The translations under genes were made by a program, and so were the position numbers. Below are positions 17,627 to 25,548 of a stretch of 40,934 bases of DNA, in pieces. Origin of the DNA: Streptomyces sp. SID8352 (GTDB lineage Bacteria; Actinomycetota; Actinomycetes; Streptomycetales; Streptomycetaceae). The notes beneath the pieces were generated by a model that had not been told where the DNA came from, made no database searches, and saw nothing but the letters and a program-made list of their open reading frames with translations. Numbering within the stretch: position 1 is the stretch's first letter; every line of letters begins with the position of its first letter. Location of the stretch: the NCBI RefSeq assembly GCF_009862265.1, contig NZ_WWGX01000039.1, positions 1 to 40,934 of the forward strand, read 5' to 3'.

Positions 17627-18352
17627 GTGACCCGCATCGACAGCGTGCGCGCCGCGACCGGTTCGGCGAAGGACAGCGTCCTGCACGCCGCGGACGCGGT
17701 GGCGCCCTACGCCGACACGGCCAAGGACCGGGCCGCCCACTACGCGCACGAGGCCCGTGTGCGGCTGGCGCCCAAGGTGTCCCAGGCCGCCTGCCAGGCC
17801 CGCCTCCAGTACGGCACGCATGTCGCGCCCCGGCTGGAGCAGGCCCGTACCCATGTGCCGCCCAAGGTGGACCAGGCCGCTCAGGAGGCCGCGCTCCGGG
17901 CCCGGGTGGCCGCCCGGCAGGCCGCCGATTACTCCCGGCCGAGGGTCGAGCAGGCGGTGGCCGCCGCCGGTCCCGTCCGGGACGAGGCCGCCGCGCGCGG
18001 TGCCGCCGCCCTGGCCGCGCTGCGGGGCCAGGTCTCGGCCGACGAGATCCGGCGGCTGGCCCGCAGGAACGAGCGGCGGGCGAGGACCGGGCGCTTCGTC
18101 AAGGTCCTGGCGCTGGTCGGCATCGCCGCAGGCGGGGCCTTCGCCGCGTGGAAGTGGTGGGACCGCCAGGCGAACCCGGAGTGGCTGGTCGAGCCGCCCG
18201 CGGCGACGGAGGTGCCCCGGTCCGGGCGGCTGACGTCGGTGGACGGTTCCGGCGAGGGCGAGGGTGAGGGCGACGGCGAGGCCATCCTCGAACCCGAGGT
18301 CCAGGCCAAGCAGGCCCAGGACGAGGCCGCGGAGGGCGACGAGCCGCGCTGA
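17627..18352 (+). CDS. DUF5324 family membrane-anchored protein
   Basis: This 241-residue protein has an Ala-rich, largely helical N-terminal two thirds, with 11-residue-like repeats (VAPYADTAKDRAAHYAHEAR, then KVSQAACQARLQYG and similar). One membrane helix follows (about residues 159-175), then a short acidic outer tail with a Gly-Glu repeat (GEGEGEGDGE). GTG 17627 is supported by GAGGAGGAGG. It matches the DUF5324 family of Streptomyces from memory of its opening (MTRIDSVRAATGSAKDSVLHA). The repeat pattern resembles apolipoprotein/LEA-like amphipathic helices. Its function is unknown. Confidence 0.8.
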   Translation: MTRIDSVRAATGSAKDSVLHAADAVAPYADTAKDRAAHYAHEARVRLAPKVSQAACQARLQYGTHVAPRLEQARTHVPPKVDQAAQEAALRARVAARQAADYSRPRVEQAVAAAGPVRDEAAARGAAALAALRGQVSADEIRRLARRNERRARTGRFVKVLALVGIAAGGAFAAWKWWDRQANPEWLVEPPAATEVPRSGRLTSVDGSGEGEGEGDGEAILEPEVQAKQAQDEAAEGDEPR

Positions 18353-18710
18353 ACCCCCCCGGCGCGACGAGCCCCTCGGCGCGCCGGATTCCCTGCGGGG
18401 ATCGGTCCCCGGAGCGCCGGACCCGCACGGCTCCGTTTCCCCCCGCCCCCCGCCCCGTCGCCGCGGTCGCTCCGTCGCCGTGGCGCGGAGGAGGACGGTC
18501 TCTTCCGCCCCACGGCGGCGTTTCACGTGGAACAACGCAAGCCCGTCCGGCCGTGCGCCGGGGCAGGAGCATGCCGGTGTCGGGGCGATGGTGTGGGCGG
18601 GCGGTGCCCGGTGCGGGGTGGTGCCCCGTGCCGGGGGCGGTGGCGGCGGCCGCGACCGGGCGCGGTGGCCCGCGGTCCGCCGCGCGGCGGATTCCGGAGG
18701 AGGCCCCGGC
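18353..18710. other. Convergent spacer holding a parS-like site
   Basis: This 358-bp spacer lies between the convergent DUF5324 and prenyltransferase genes. It contains the parS-like sequence at 18519-18534. No gene or clear terminator is seen. Confidence 0.55.
18519..18534. promoter_or_regulatory. parS centromere-like site (ParB binding)
   Basis: The sequence CGTTTCACGTGGAACA matches the bacterial parS consensus TGTTTCACGTGGAACA at 15 of 16 positions. It lies in a non-coding spacer, as expected. In Streptomyces many parS sites cluster around oriC, which fits the core genes here. ParB binding is inferred from the match. Confidence 0.85.
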
Positions 18711-19487
18711 TCAGCGGCCGTAGCGGCGTTCCCGCAGGGAGTAGGAACGCAGCGCGCGCAGGAAGTCGATCTCGCGGAAGTCCGGCCAGTAGCACTCGCA
18801 GAAGTACACCTCCGCGTAGGCGGACTGCCAGAGCAGGAAGCCGGAGAGGCGCTGCTCCCCGGAGGTGCGGATGATGAGGTCCGACTCCGAACGCGCCTTG
18901 GAGTACAGGTGCTTCGAGATGTGCTCCATGGTGAACGTCTCGATGAACTCGTCGATGTCACCACCCCGGGCGCTGTGCTCGGTCAGCGCGGAGCGCACGG
19001 CGTCGACGATCTCCCGCCGCCCGCCGTAGCCCACCGCGACATCGACCTTGGTGCCCTGGGTGCGGCCCTCGGTCGCGGCGGTGGCGCTCTTCAGCCGGTT
19101 CGCGGACTCGGCGGGCAGCAGGTCCAGCGCGCCGACCACTTCCACCCGCCAGGGGTTTCCCGGCGCCGCCAGGTGCTCGACGACCTCCGCGATGATGTCG
19201 ATGAGCGGTTCGAGCTGGTCCTCGGGCCGGTGCAGGTTGTCGTCGGAGAGCATGAACAGGGTGACGTGCTCGATCTGCGCGGAGTCGCACCAGCGCAGGA
19301 AGTCCATGACCTTGGCCCCGCCCGCGCGGTAGCCCTCGCGCGGGTCCTCGATGCCGGACATCTTGGCCCAGCGGCGGTTGCCGTCCAGCATGATCCCGAT
19401 GTGCTGGGGGCGTGGGAGTCCATCCAACTCTCTGACCAGGCGCCGCATGTACAGCGCGTCGAGAGCGGCCCGTACCTTCGCCCGCAT
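18711..19487 (-). CDS. uppS: Isoprenyl transferase (cis-prenyltransferase, UppS family)
   Basis: This 258-residue cytosolic enzyme condenses isopentenyl diphosphate onto an allylic diphosphate to make Z-polyprenyl diphosphate, the wall lipid carrier precursor. Conserved motifs are IMLDGNRRWAK with catalytic Asp35, FMLSDDNLHRP, the C-terminal DLIIRTSGEQRLSGFLLWQ and AEVYFCECYWPDF. The ATG at 19487 is preceded by AAGGGG. Streptomyces often carry two UppS-type genes; whether this one makes undecaprenyl or a shorter chain cannot be told. Confidence 0.92.
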   Translation of the reverse strand: MRAKVRAALDALYMRRLVRELDGLPRPQHIGIMLDGNRRWAKMSGIEDPREGYRAGGAKVMDFLRWCDSAQIEHVTLFMLSDDNLHRPEDQLEPLIDIIAEVVEHLAAPGNPWRVEVVGALDLLPAESANRLKSATAATEGRTQGTKVDVAVGYGGRREIVDAVRSALTEHSARGGDIDEFIETFTMEHISKHLYSKARSESDLIIRTSGEQRLSGFLLWQSAYAEVYFCECYWPDFREIDFLRALRSYSLRERRYGR

Positions 19488-20563
19488 GGTTTACCCCTTC
19501 CGGCTCGTCGGCGGCAACGGAACGGCCCCGACGGCGATGAGCCACCCGGCAGCGTCCCCTTGGGGGGTGTGGTGCCGGCGCCCTCTGAGGTGACGATATC
19601 AAGAGCAGACAGCGCTTCTCCGGGGCTCGACGGGCCGCGCGGACCCGCGCGCGGGGCGGTCCGGGGGCGCTTGGGAAGGGTGTGACGGGTGGTGCCGGTG
19701 TGGCAGGTTCCACGGCGCGGAACGGAGCCCCGGCACCGGACCGGGCCGTCCGCCGGGCGCGGGGAACCGCTCCCCGGGGAGGATCATTTTCCCGAGGGAC
19801 CGTCTCCGAACAGGTGTTTCTCCGGTAACTCCCGCTCCGTGGAGGGGGACTGCCCGACCGTGCGGCCCCGCGAGGAGCCGTCGGCCCGGACCGGCCGCCG
19901 CCGGGCCCCTCCCCCGGCGCGGAGCCGCTCGCGGGCACCGCGGCGGCGGACGGCGGGGCGGTCCGCGGGCCCACCGGGCCGGGGGCGGCGGCGGAACCGG
20001 TGTCCCACATCGGCCGAAACCATGATCCACACCTGGCCGACATCGTGTCGTCGGGGCGCCGGCGGGGCCATGGGCGGCCGGGGACGATGCCCGCGGCGCG
20101 GCGCGAGACCGCGCGGCACGGCGAGGCCCGGTATGGAGCGGGACCGCGCGGCGAGGACAGGGAGCAGCGGGGAGGGGCGGGCGGCGCCGAACCCGGGGCG
20201 CCGGACGGGGCGGGGCGCGAGGCGTGTGCCGGGCGGGGCGTGCGGCGCGCGCCCGGTGGGGGGCGGGGCGTGCGGCGCGCGCCCGGTGGGGGGCGGGGCG
20301 TGCGGCGCGCGCCCGGCGGGGCAGAGCGCGGGGCGCGCGCCCGGCGGGGCAGAGCGCGGGGCGCGCGCCCGGTGGGGCAGAGCGCGGGGCGCCGGACGAC
20401 GCAACGCGGGGAAGGCGGGGCGGTAGCCATCGGTGCGACCCGGGCGGCGTGCGCCGGGGCGGGTCCGTGGGGCAAGGCGAGGGAAGACGGTTGCCCTGAG
20501 CGGGTTCCTGACGGTCCGCCACGCACCGTTTCTGGCTCTGATCACACTACGTGACTGCTATCT
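19488..20563. other. 1.1-kb non-coding, repeat-bearing spacer
   Basis: This spacer lies between divergent genes. Open frames exist on both strands, but all are Arg/Pro/Ala/Gly-rich with no motif and no ribosome site, so I call no gene. The right third holds tandem 30-bp and 28-bp repeats (20231-20395). The last 60 bp are less GC-rich and probably hold the promoter of the secreted lectin-like protein. Confidence 0.5.
20231..20395. repeat. Two adjoining tandem arrays (30 bp x3, 28 bp x2.7)
   Basis: Three copies of a 30-bp unit starting GGGCGGGGCGTGCGGCGCGC run from 20231 to 20320. They are followed by copies of a related 28-bp unit starting GCAGAGCGCGGGGCGCGCGC (20321-20348, 20349-20376, partial to 20395). 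The two unit types share the CGCGCGCCCGG core. Copies differ by single bases only. Confidence 0.9.
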
Positions 20564-22888
20564 ATGCTTCGCATGACACCCAGGCAACGCCCCCTCATGC
20601 CAGGACGGCGCGCATGGCCGTCCCGCATCGCTGCCTCGGCCCTCGCCCTGGCGCTGGCCACCGGCTCCTCTCTCCTCATGGGCGCCACGGACTCCGCCCA
20701 GGCCCGGCCCCAGGACCAGACCCAGACCCGGGCCGAGAACCAGACCCAGACCAGGGTCCGCGCCAGCTCCCTCGTCCAGGAGACCTTCACCGAGGCCACC
20801 GCACCCGACTTCACCGGAGTGGGGTCGGCCTGCCTCACCGGCGCCCCGGCCGCCGCCCCTCCGGGCGAGGGCAACCACCCGCTGGGCGGCTGCCCCGAGG
20901 GCGTCGGCCCGGTCCCGCCCCCGGACGCCGCCCCGAACGGCTACCTGCGGCTGACCGACGCCTCCCACGACCAGTCCGGCGCCGTCCTCCACAACCACGC
21001 GCTGCCCGCCACACAGGGCCTCGACGTCACCTTCGACCAGTGGCAGTACGGGAGCACGACGCCCGCCACCCCGGCCGACGGCATCTCCTTCTTCCTCGTC
21101 GACGGGGACACCGACCTGAACCACCCGGGCGCCTTCGGCGGCAGCCTCGGCTACGCGCAGAAGCTCCCGGACGACGACCCCACCGCCGAGTTCCTGCCCG
21201 GCGTGGACCGCGGCTACCTGGGCATCGGCCTGGACGTCCTCGGCAACTACTTCGGCGACTGGGAGCACCGCGGCAACGGCTGCGACACCCGCTCGCCCGC
21301 CGGGACCGCCTTCCACGTCCCCGCGCCCGGCCCCAACATGGTGACCGTGCGCGGACCGGGCGACGGGATCGAGGGCTACTGCTTCCTCACCGCCACCACC
21401 AGCAACTTCAGCACCACCGGCCCCTGGCCGTCGACCCTGCCCGGCCGGCTCCAGGGCCCGCTGACCACGCTGCCACCGGACGCCACGCCCGTCGAGGCCC
21501 AGACCGCGCTGGAGCCCTCGCGCCGCCGGGTGCACGTGGAGATCACCCCGGCGCCGGACCCGGTCCTCACCGTGTCGATCGACTTCAACGACGGAGCCGG
21601 CTTCCAGCAGGTGCTGACCACGCCGGCCCCGCAACCGGTGCCGTCCACCTACAAGTTCGGCTTCGCGGCCTCCACCGGCCTGTTCACCGACGTGCACCTG
21701 ATCCGCAACGTGGCCATCAGCACCCAGGTGCCGCTGCCGCAGCTCGACCTGGTCAAGCAGGTCAAGGAGCCCCGGCCGGGCGACCTGACCGTCGGGTCCG
21801 AGGTGCCGTACGAGTTCGTGGTGACCAACTCCGGCGAGACGGACATCGAGAACCTCACCGTCGACGACCCGAAGGTCGGCCCGGTCTCCTGCCCGACGAC
21901 GACGCTCGCGCCCGGTGAGACGGTCACCTGTACCGCCACCTACACCGTGACCGCCGCCGACGTGGCGCAGGGCTCCATCGAGAACACCGCCGTCGCGCGG
22001 GGCACGTCGGACGGGGAGCCGGTCACCTCGCCGCCGTCCTCGGAGACGGTGCCGATCGAACTGCCGGCGGGCATCTCCATCGAGAAGCGGGTGACGACCC
22101 CCGGGCCGTACAACGTCGGCGACGAGATCACCTACACGTACACCGTCCGCAACACGGGCGGCACCGAGCTGACCGGGGTCGCGGTCCAGGACGACCGGGT
22201 CACCGGCATCACCTGCGGGTCGACGACGCTGGCACCGCTCGGCAGCCCCGGTGACAGCACCACCTGCACCGGCACCTACACCATCACCGCGAGCGACGGC
22301 ACCGCCGGTTACGTGACCAACACGGCGACGGCGAGCGGCACTTCGGAGGGCCGCACCATCACCTCCCCGCCGACCGAGCAGACGGTGCCCGTCGGCGCCC
22401 CCCACCTCACCCTGGAGAAGCGGGTCGTCACGCCCGGCCCGTACGCGGTCGGCGACGAGGTCACCTACTCCTACACCGTCCGCAACACCGGCAGTACCGT
22501 CCTGCACGACGTCCTGGTCAGCGACGACCTGGTGGCCGAGGTGACCTGCGGGTCGACGACCCTGGAGCCCGGCGCGAGCACCACCTGCACCGGCACCTAC
22601 ACGATCCGGGACGCCGACGTCGCGGACTGCCCGGACTCCGGCACCGGATACGGCACCGGATACGGCACCGGTGGCGCGGGCTGCCCCCTGACCAACGTGG
22701 CCATCGCGGCGGGCACCGACCCGCAGGGCAACCAGATCGCCAGCGAACGCGCCGAGGCCACCATCACGGTCGGAGGCGGCGGGAACGGCGAATGCCCCGG
22801 GAAGGACCACGGCAAGAAGGGCTACGGCGAGCCCGGCAAGGACCACGACGAGTCCGGAAAGGGCTACGGCAACCCCGGGCACTGCTAA
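20564..22888 (+). CDS. Secreted L-type-lectin-like protein with three DUF11 repeats
   Basis: This 774-residue protein has a signal peptide (hydrophobic residues about 21-38, likely cleavage after AQA). Residues about 65-385 resemble a bacterial legume-type lectin domain (GISFFLVDGDTDL, GYLGIGLDVLGNY). Three DUF11-type beta-sandwich repeats follow, starting about 400, 506 and 622. Each has a KxVxxPxP opening, a VTNSG or VRNTG motif and a Cys pair that could form a disulfide. The C-terminus is Gly/Lys/His/Asp-rich (GKDHGKKGYG) and ends in Cys. There is no LAXTG sorting signal or C-terminal helix. No clear ribosome site is seen; ATG 20573 is an alternative start. The role is probably surface or glycan binding, by inference. 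Confidence 0.82.
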   Translation: MLRMTPRQRPLMPGRRAWPSRIAASALALALATGSSLLMGATDSAQARPQDQTQTRAENQTQTRVRASSLVQETFTEATAPDFTGVGSACLTGAPAAAPPGEGNHPLGGCPEGVGPVPPPDAAPNGYLRLTDASHDQSGAVLHNHALPATQGLDVTFDQWQYGSTTPATPADGISFFLVDGDTDLNHPGAFGGSLGYAQKLPDDDPTAEFLPGVDRGYLGIGLDVLGNYFGDWEHRGNGCDTRSPAGTAFHVPAPGPNMVTVRGPGDGIEGYCFLTATTSNFSTTGPWPSTLPGRLQGPLTTLPPDATPVEAQTALEPSRRRVHVEITPAPDPVLTVSIDFNDGAGFQQVLTTPAPQPVPSTYKFGFAASTGLFTDVHLIRNVAISTQVPLPQLDLVKQVKEPRPGDLTVGSEVPYEFVVTNSGETDIENLTVDDPKVGPVSCPTTTLAPGETVTCTATYTVTAADVAQGSIENTAVARGTSDGEPVTSPPSSETVPIELPAGISIEKRVTTPGPYNVGDEITYTYTVRNTGGTELTGVAVQDDRVTGITCGSTTLAPLGSPGDSTTCTGTYTITASDGTAGYVTNTATASGTSEGRTITSPPTEQTVPVGAPHLTLEKRVVTPGPYAVGDEVTYSYTVRNTGSTVLHDVLVSDDLVAEVTCGSTTLEPGASTTCTGTYTIRDADVADCPDSGTGYGTGYGTGGAGCPLTNVAIAAGTDPQGNQIASERAEATITVGGGGNGECPGKDHGKKGYGEPGKDHDESGKGYGNPGHC

Positions 22889-22913
22889 GGAGCCTGACCC
22901 CCCGGTACCGAAC

Positions 22914-22950
22914 GAGCCCCCCGGCCGCCTCTCCCGCGGCCGGGGGGCTC
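22914..22950 (+). terminator. Terminator of the lectin/DUF11 gene
   Basis: A perfect 15-bp stem (GAGCCCCCCGGCCGC with its complement) and a 7-nt loop lie 25 bp after the stop codon. No T-run is present. Confidence 0.85.
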
Positions 22951-23060
22951 CCGCACGCCCGGCTCCCGTCACCGGCCGGGTGCGGGACGCCCCGCCGCGG
23001 CTGCCGGGGCGGAGGCGCCGCGGCGCGGGCGCGGGCGCCGGAAGCCGGGCGCCGTGCCGG

Positions 23061-23642
23061 TCAGCCGCTGTACGGGGTCTTCGCGCGGGCGTCCCGCAGG
23101 GCGTTGCCCCACCAGATGAGCTGGTCGAGCAGGGTCTTGGCCGCCGCCGGAGCGGTGTCGTTGGTGACCTGGCCGTCCTCGCCGAACTGCTCCCAGACGT
23201 TGCTGAGCGTGACCACGTCGCGCACGGTCGCGGCGTGCAGCTCCGCGCATACGGTGCGCAGGTGCTCCACGGCCCGGGAACCGCCCGCCACCCCGCCGTA
23301 CGACACGAAGCCGACCGGCTTGGCGTGCCACTGCGTGCCGGTCCAGTCGAGCAGGTTCTTCAGCGACGCCGGATAGCTGTGGTTGTACTCCGGGGTGACC
23401 ACGGCGAACGCGTCGGCCCGCTCCAGCCGCCCGGACACCTCGTCGAGGACGCGCCGCACCTCGGGGGCGGGCTCCATGGAAATGACCGTGGGCAGGTGAT
23501 GCTCGGCGAGGTCGATCATCTCCACCGCCACTCCGGCGTTCCGGCGCGCGACACCCGCGAACCACTCGGCGACCGTGCCGCCGAAGCGGCCTTCGCGGTT
23601 GCTGCCGATGATCACGGCGAGGCGGAGGGGGGCGTTGGGCAT
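23061..23642 (-). CDS. NADPH-dependent FMN reductase family protein
   Basis: This 193-residue flavodoxin-fold oxidoreductase probably reduces FMN, quinones or azo dyes with NAD(P)H. Family motifs are the phosphate-binding loop IIGSNREGRFG, the segment TPEYNHSYPASLKNLLDW and FVSYGGVAGGSRAVE. ATG 23642 follows AGGAGA; an in-frame extension upstream is Arg/Gly/Pro-rich and rejected. A MerR-type promoter dyad lies about 130 bp upstream on the same strand (23760-23790), suggesting redox- or drug-responsive control. The exact substrate is unknown. Confidence 0.9.
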   Translation of the reverse strand: MPNAPLRLAVIIGSNREGRFGGTVAEWFAGVARRNAGVAVEMIDLAEHHLPTVISMEPAPEVRRVLDEVSGRLERADAFAVVTPEYNHSYPASLKNLLDWTGTQWHAKPVGFVSYGGVAGGSRAVEHLRTVCAELHAATVRDVVTLSNVWEQFGEDGQVTNDTAPAAAKTLLDQLIWWGNALRDARAKTPYSG

Positions 23643-23759
23643 CTCTGTCTCCTGGGAAGGGTGAGTGGCGTCGGACGGGCCTGGTGTGCGGCGGGCCGTG
23701 CCGCCGCCGCTCGGCACGGCGGACGGCCCGGACGGGGGCCGGACGGCCCGCGCGCCTCC

Positions 23760-23790
23760 ACGATCCGACCTCAACTTCGGACGAGGTCAA
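23760..23790 (-). promoter_or_regulatory. MerR/SoxR-type promoter of the FMN reductase gene
   Basis: On the minus strand TTGACC (23790-23785) is separated by 19 bp from GATCGT. The over-long spacer holds an 18-bp dyad CCTC...GAGG (23769-23786), imperfect in one arm. A 19-bp spacer with an internal dyad is the classic MerR-family layout. Confidence 0.5.
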
Positions 23791-24168
23791 GGGGGGAACA
23801 GGAGTCCACGGCCCCGCGGTGGATCTCCGGCGCCGCCGCCGGCCGGTTCGGGGTGATGCGGGCGTGCGTCAGACCCTCCGGGTTGGTCGAAGCCGGTGCC
23901 GCGGCGGCGTGCCACCCGGGACACCGCTCCCGGACGCTGGTCCCGCACAGCCCGGCCGCGCGGTTCCGGCCGCGGTTCCGGCTACGCACCCCGATCGCGC
24001 GCCCCGACCGCACGGTCCGCGAGGTGCCCGTGGGCCTCCCCGCCCCGGGGCGCCGAGGGTCGGGCCGAAGGACGGAGGGGGACAGGGCTCGGCGGGGACA
24101 GGGGCCGACGGGAGACAGGAGGCGGCGGGGACAGAGGGCGGGCGGCGCTGGAATCCCCTGGCCGGGAC

Positions 24169-24199
24169 TTGACCTCAATCGCTGTTGAGGTCCAAGACT
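24169..24199 (+). promoter_or_regulatory. MerR/SoxR-type promoter-operator
   Basis: TTGACC and AAGACT are separated by 19 bp. The 18-bp dyad CCTCAATCGCTGTTGAGG (24173-24190) has the same 6-bp arms and length as the E. coli SoxR box. It could drive the oxidoreductase and MFS genes about 380 bp downstream. The near-symmetry allows leftward use as well. Confidence 0.5.
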
Positions 24200-24250
24200 T
24201 CTCCTCGGCGTCCACGACACACAACCAACTGACCTGACCCTCCATGTGAT

Positions 24251-24263
24251 TGACGTTCCGTCA
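24251..24263. promoter_or_regulatory. 13-bp palindrome, TetR-operator-like
   Basis: TGACG-TTC-CGTCA is a perfect 5-3-5 palindrome. It overlaps a second 7-bp hairpin arm pair (24256-24262 with 24270-24276). The position is between the SoxR-like box and the oxidoreductase gene. No TetR gene is nearby. Confidence 0.35.
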
Positions 24264-24583
24264 GAAAGAGACGGAAGCGACCGGCGACCGCGCCTCCGGG
24301 GCGGGAAGCGCTGCGGCAGCGCGCCCTCGCGCAGGAAGCCGAACCCGTGCTCGACCGCCGGCACCCCGAGCGCCCGCGCACCCCGAGACGGGCTCGAGCG
24401 TGGCCTGACCCCCGGCCCCGCCGGACGGGCGCGCGGACCGCCGACAGCCCGTGCCACCTGGCGTCAAGCAGCAGTCGAGGCAACCTCAAGACCGTTGCGT
24501 GAATCTCGCAGCGCCGGGGAGCGGCGCCGTGAGGACTACGAAGTGTCCCAGTTCCACGAACCAGTGAATGCGAAGTGACGGCG

Positions 24584-25498
24584 ATGAAGGCTGCAGCGTT
24601 GTTCTCGTTCGGCGGGCCCGAGGTCCTGACCCTGGCCGACGTCCCCGAGCCCCAGGCCGGTCCGGGGCAGGTGCGCGTCCGCGTCCGGGCGGCCGGTGTC
24701 CAGCACTTCGACACCGGCATCCGGCAGGGGTGGGCGCCCCCCTCCATCGACCTCGGCTTCCCGGTCGTGCCCGGCAACGAGTTCGCCGGCGTCGTCGACC
24801 GGGTGGGCGAGGGCGTCACCGGCTTCGCCGAGGGCGACGAGGTCCTCGGCTACACCACGCTGGGCAGCTACGCCGAGTACGTCGTGGCGCCCGCCGACCA
24901 GATCGCGCACAAGCCCGCGAGCATGCCCTGGGACGTCGCGGGCGGCTTCTCCGCCAACGGCCAGGGCGCCCACCTGTGCCTGGGCGAGATGAAGGTGGGG
25001 CCGGGCGACACGGTCCTCATCCACGCGGCGGCCGGGGCCCTCGGCACCTTCTCGGTCCAGCTCGCCAGGGCCTGGGGCGCCACCACCGTCATCGGCACCG
25101 CGAGCGAGGCCAACCACGACTACCTGCGCTCGATCGGCGCCGTGCCGGTGGCCTACGGCGAGGGACTGGTCGAACGGGTCAGGGCGGTGGCGCCGAACGG
25201 CGTGGACGCCGCCATGGACAACGCGGGCCCCGACGCGCTGCGGGCCTCCGTCGAGCTGGTCAAGGACAAGAACCGCATCAGGACCATGATCTCCGACGAG
25301 GCCGCGGAGGAGCTGGGCGTGCCCGCGCTGGGGCCCGGCCGGTCGGTCGAGCGGCTGCTGGAGCTGATCCGGCTCTACGAGCAGGGCAGCATCCGCATCC
25401 ACATCCGCAACGCCCACCCGCTCGCCCGGGCCGCCGAGGCGCACCGGGAGCTGGAGACCGGCCACGGGCGCGGAAAGCTGGTCCTCACCGTCGACTGA
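24584..25498 (+). CDS. Quinone-oxidoreductase-like MDR superfamily protein
   Basis: This 304-residue medium-chain dehydrogenase/reductase of the zeta-crystallin/QOR type is NADPH-dependent and usually zinc-free. The GroES-like domain is at about residues 1-125 (opening KAAALFSFGGPEVL, then PVVPGNEFAGVVDRVG). The Rossmann domain has the AAAGALGTFSVQLARAWGA nucleotide-binding motif. It lacks the structural-zinc Cys cluster. ATG 24584 fits the family N-terminus; GTG 24575, nine bases upstream, is also possible. It is probably transcribed with the downstream MFS gene (50-bp gap). The substrate is likely a quinone or enone, by family only. Confidence 0.9.
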   Translation: MKAAALFSFGGPEVLTLADVPEPQAGPGQVRVRVRAAGVQHFDTGIRQGWAPPSIDLGFPVVPGNEFAGVVDRVGEGVTGFAEGDEVLGYTTLGSYAEYVVAPADQIAHKPASMPWDVAGGFSANGQGAHLCLGEMKVGPGDTVLIHAAAGALGTFSVQLARAWGATTVIGTASEANHDYLRSIGAVPVAYGEGLVERVRAVAPNGVDAAMDNAGPDALRASVELVKDKNRIRTMISDEAAEELGVPALGPGRSVERLLELIRLYEQGSIRIHIRNAHPLARAAEAHRELETGHGRGKLVLTVD

Positions 25499-25548
25499 GG
25501 CGCCACCGCCCCGCACGGCAGAAAAGAACGAAGGGAATCCAGGACACC

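Larger units (their letters stand above)
23643..24583. other. Divergent spacer with MerR-like dyads and possible decayed coding DNA
   Basis: This 941-bp spacer lies between two redox genes transcribed apart. It contains two 18-bp MerR/SoxR-like dyads and the palindrome TGACGTTCCGTCA. The minus strand keeps a long open frame (to 24457) whose right part (VPAVEHGFGFLREGALPQ) looks slightly protein-like. It has no start signal and no family match, so I annotate no gene. A deleted regulator gene is possible. Confidence 0.4.

Noticed and set aside
19599..20545. Open frames on both strands in the spacer before the lectin gene
   Set aside because: Their repeated RAPHAPP or ARWGAG-like peptides come only from the tandem DNA repeats; there is no start signal or domain.
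20558..22972. 804-codon minus-strand open frame across the lectin/DUF11 gene
   Set aside because: It is Val/Gly/Arg/Ala-rich with no motif, and the plus-strand gene has a signal peptide, repeats and a terminator.
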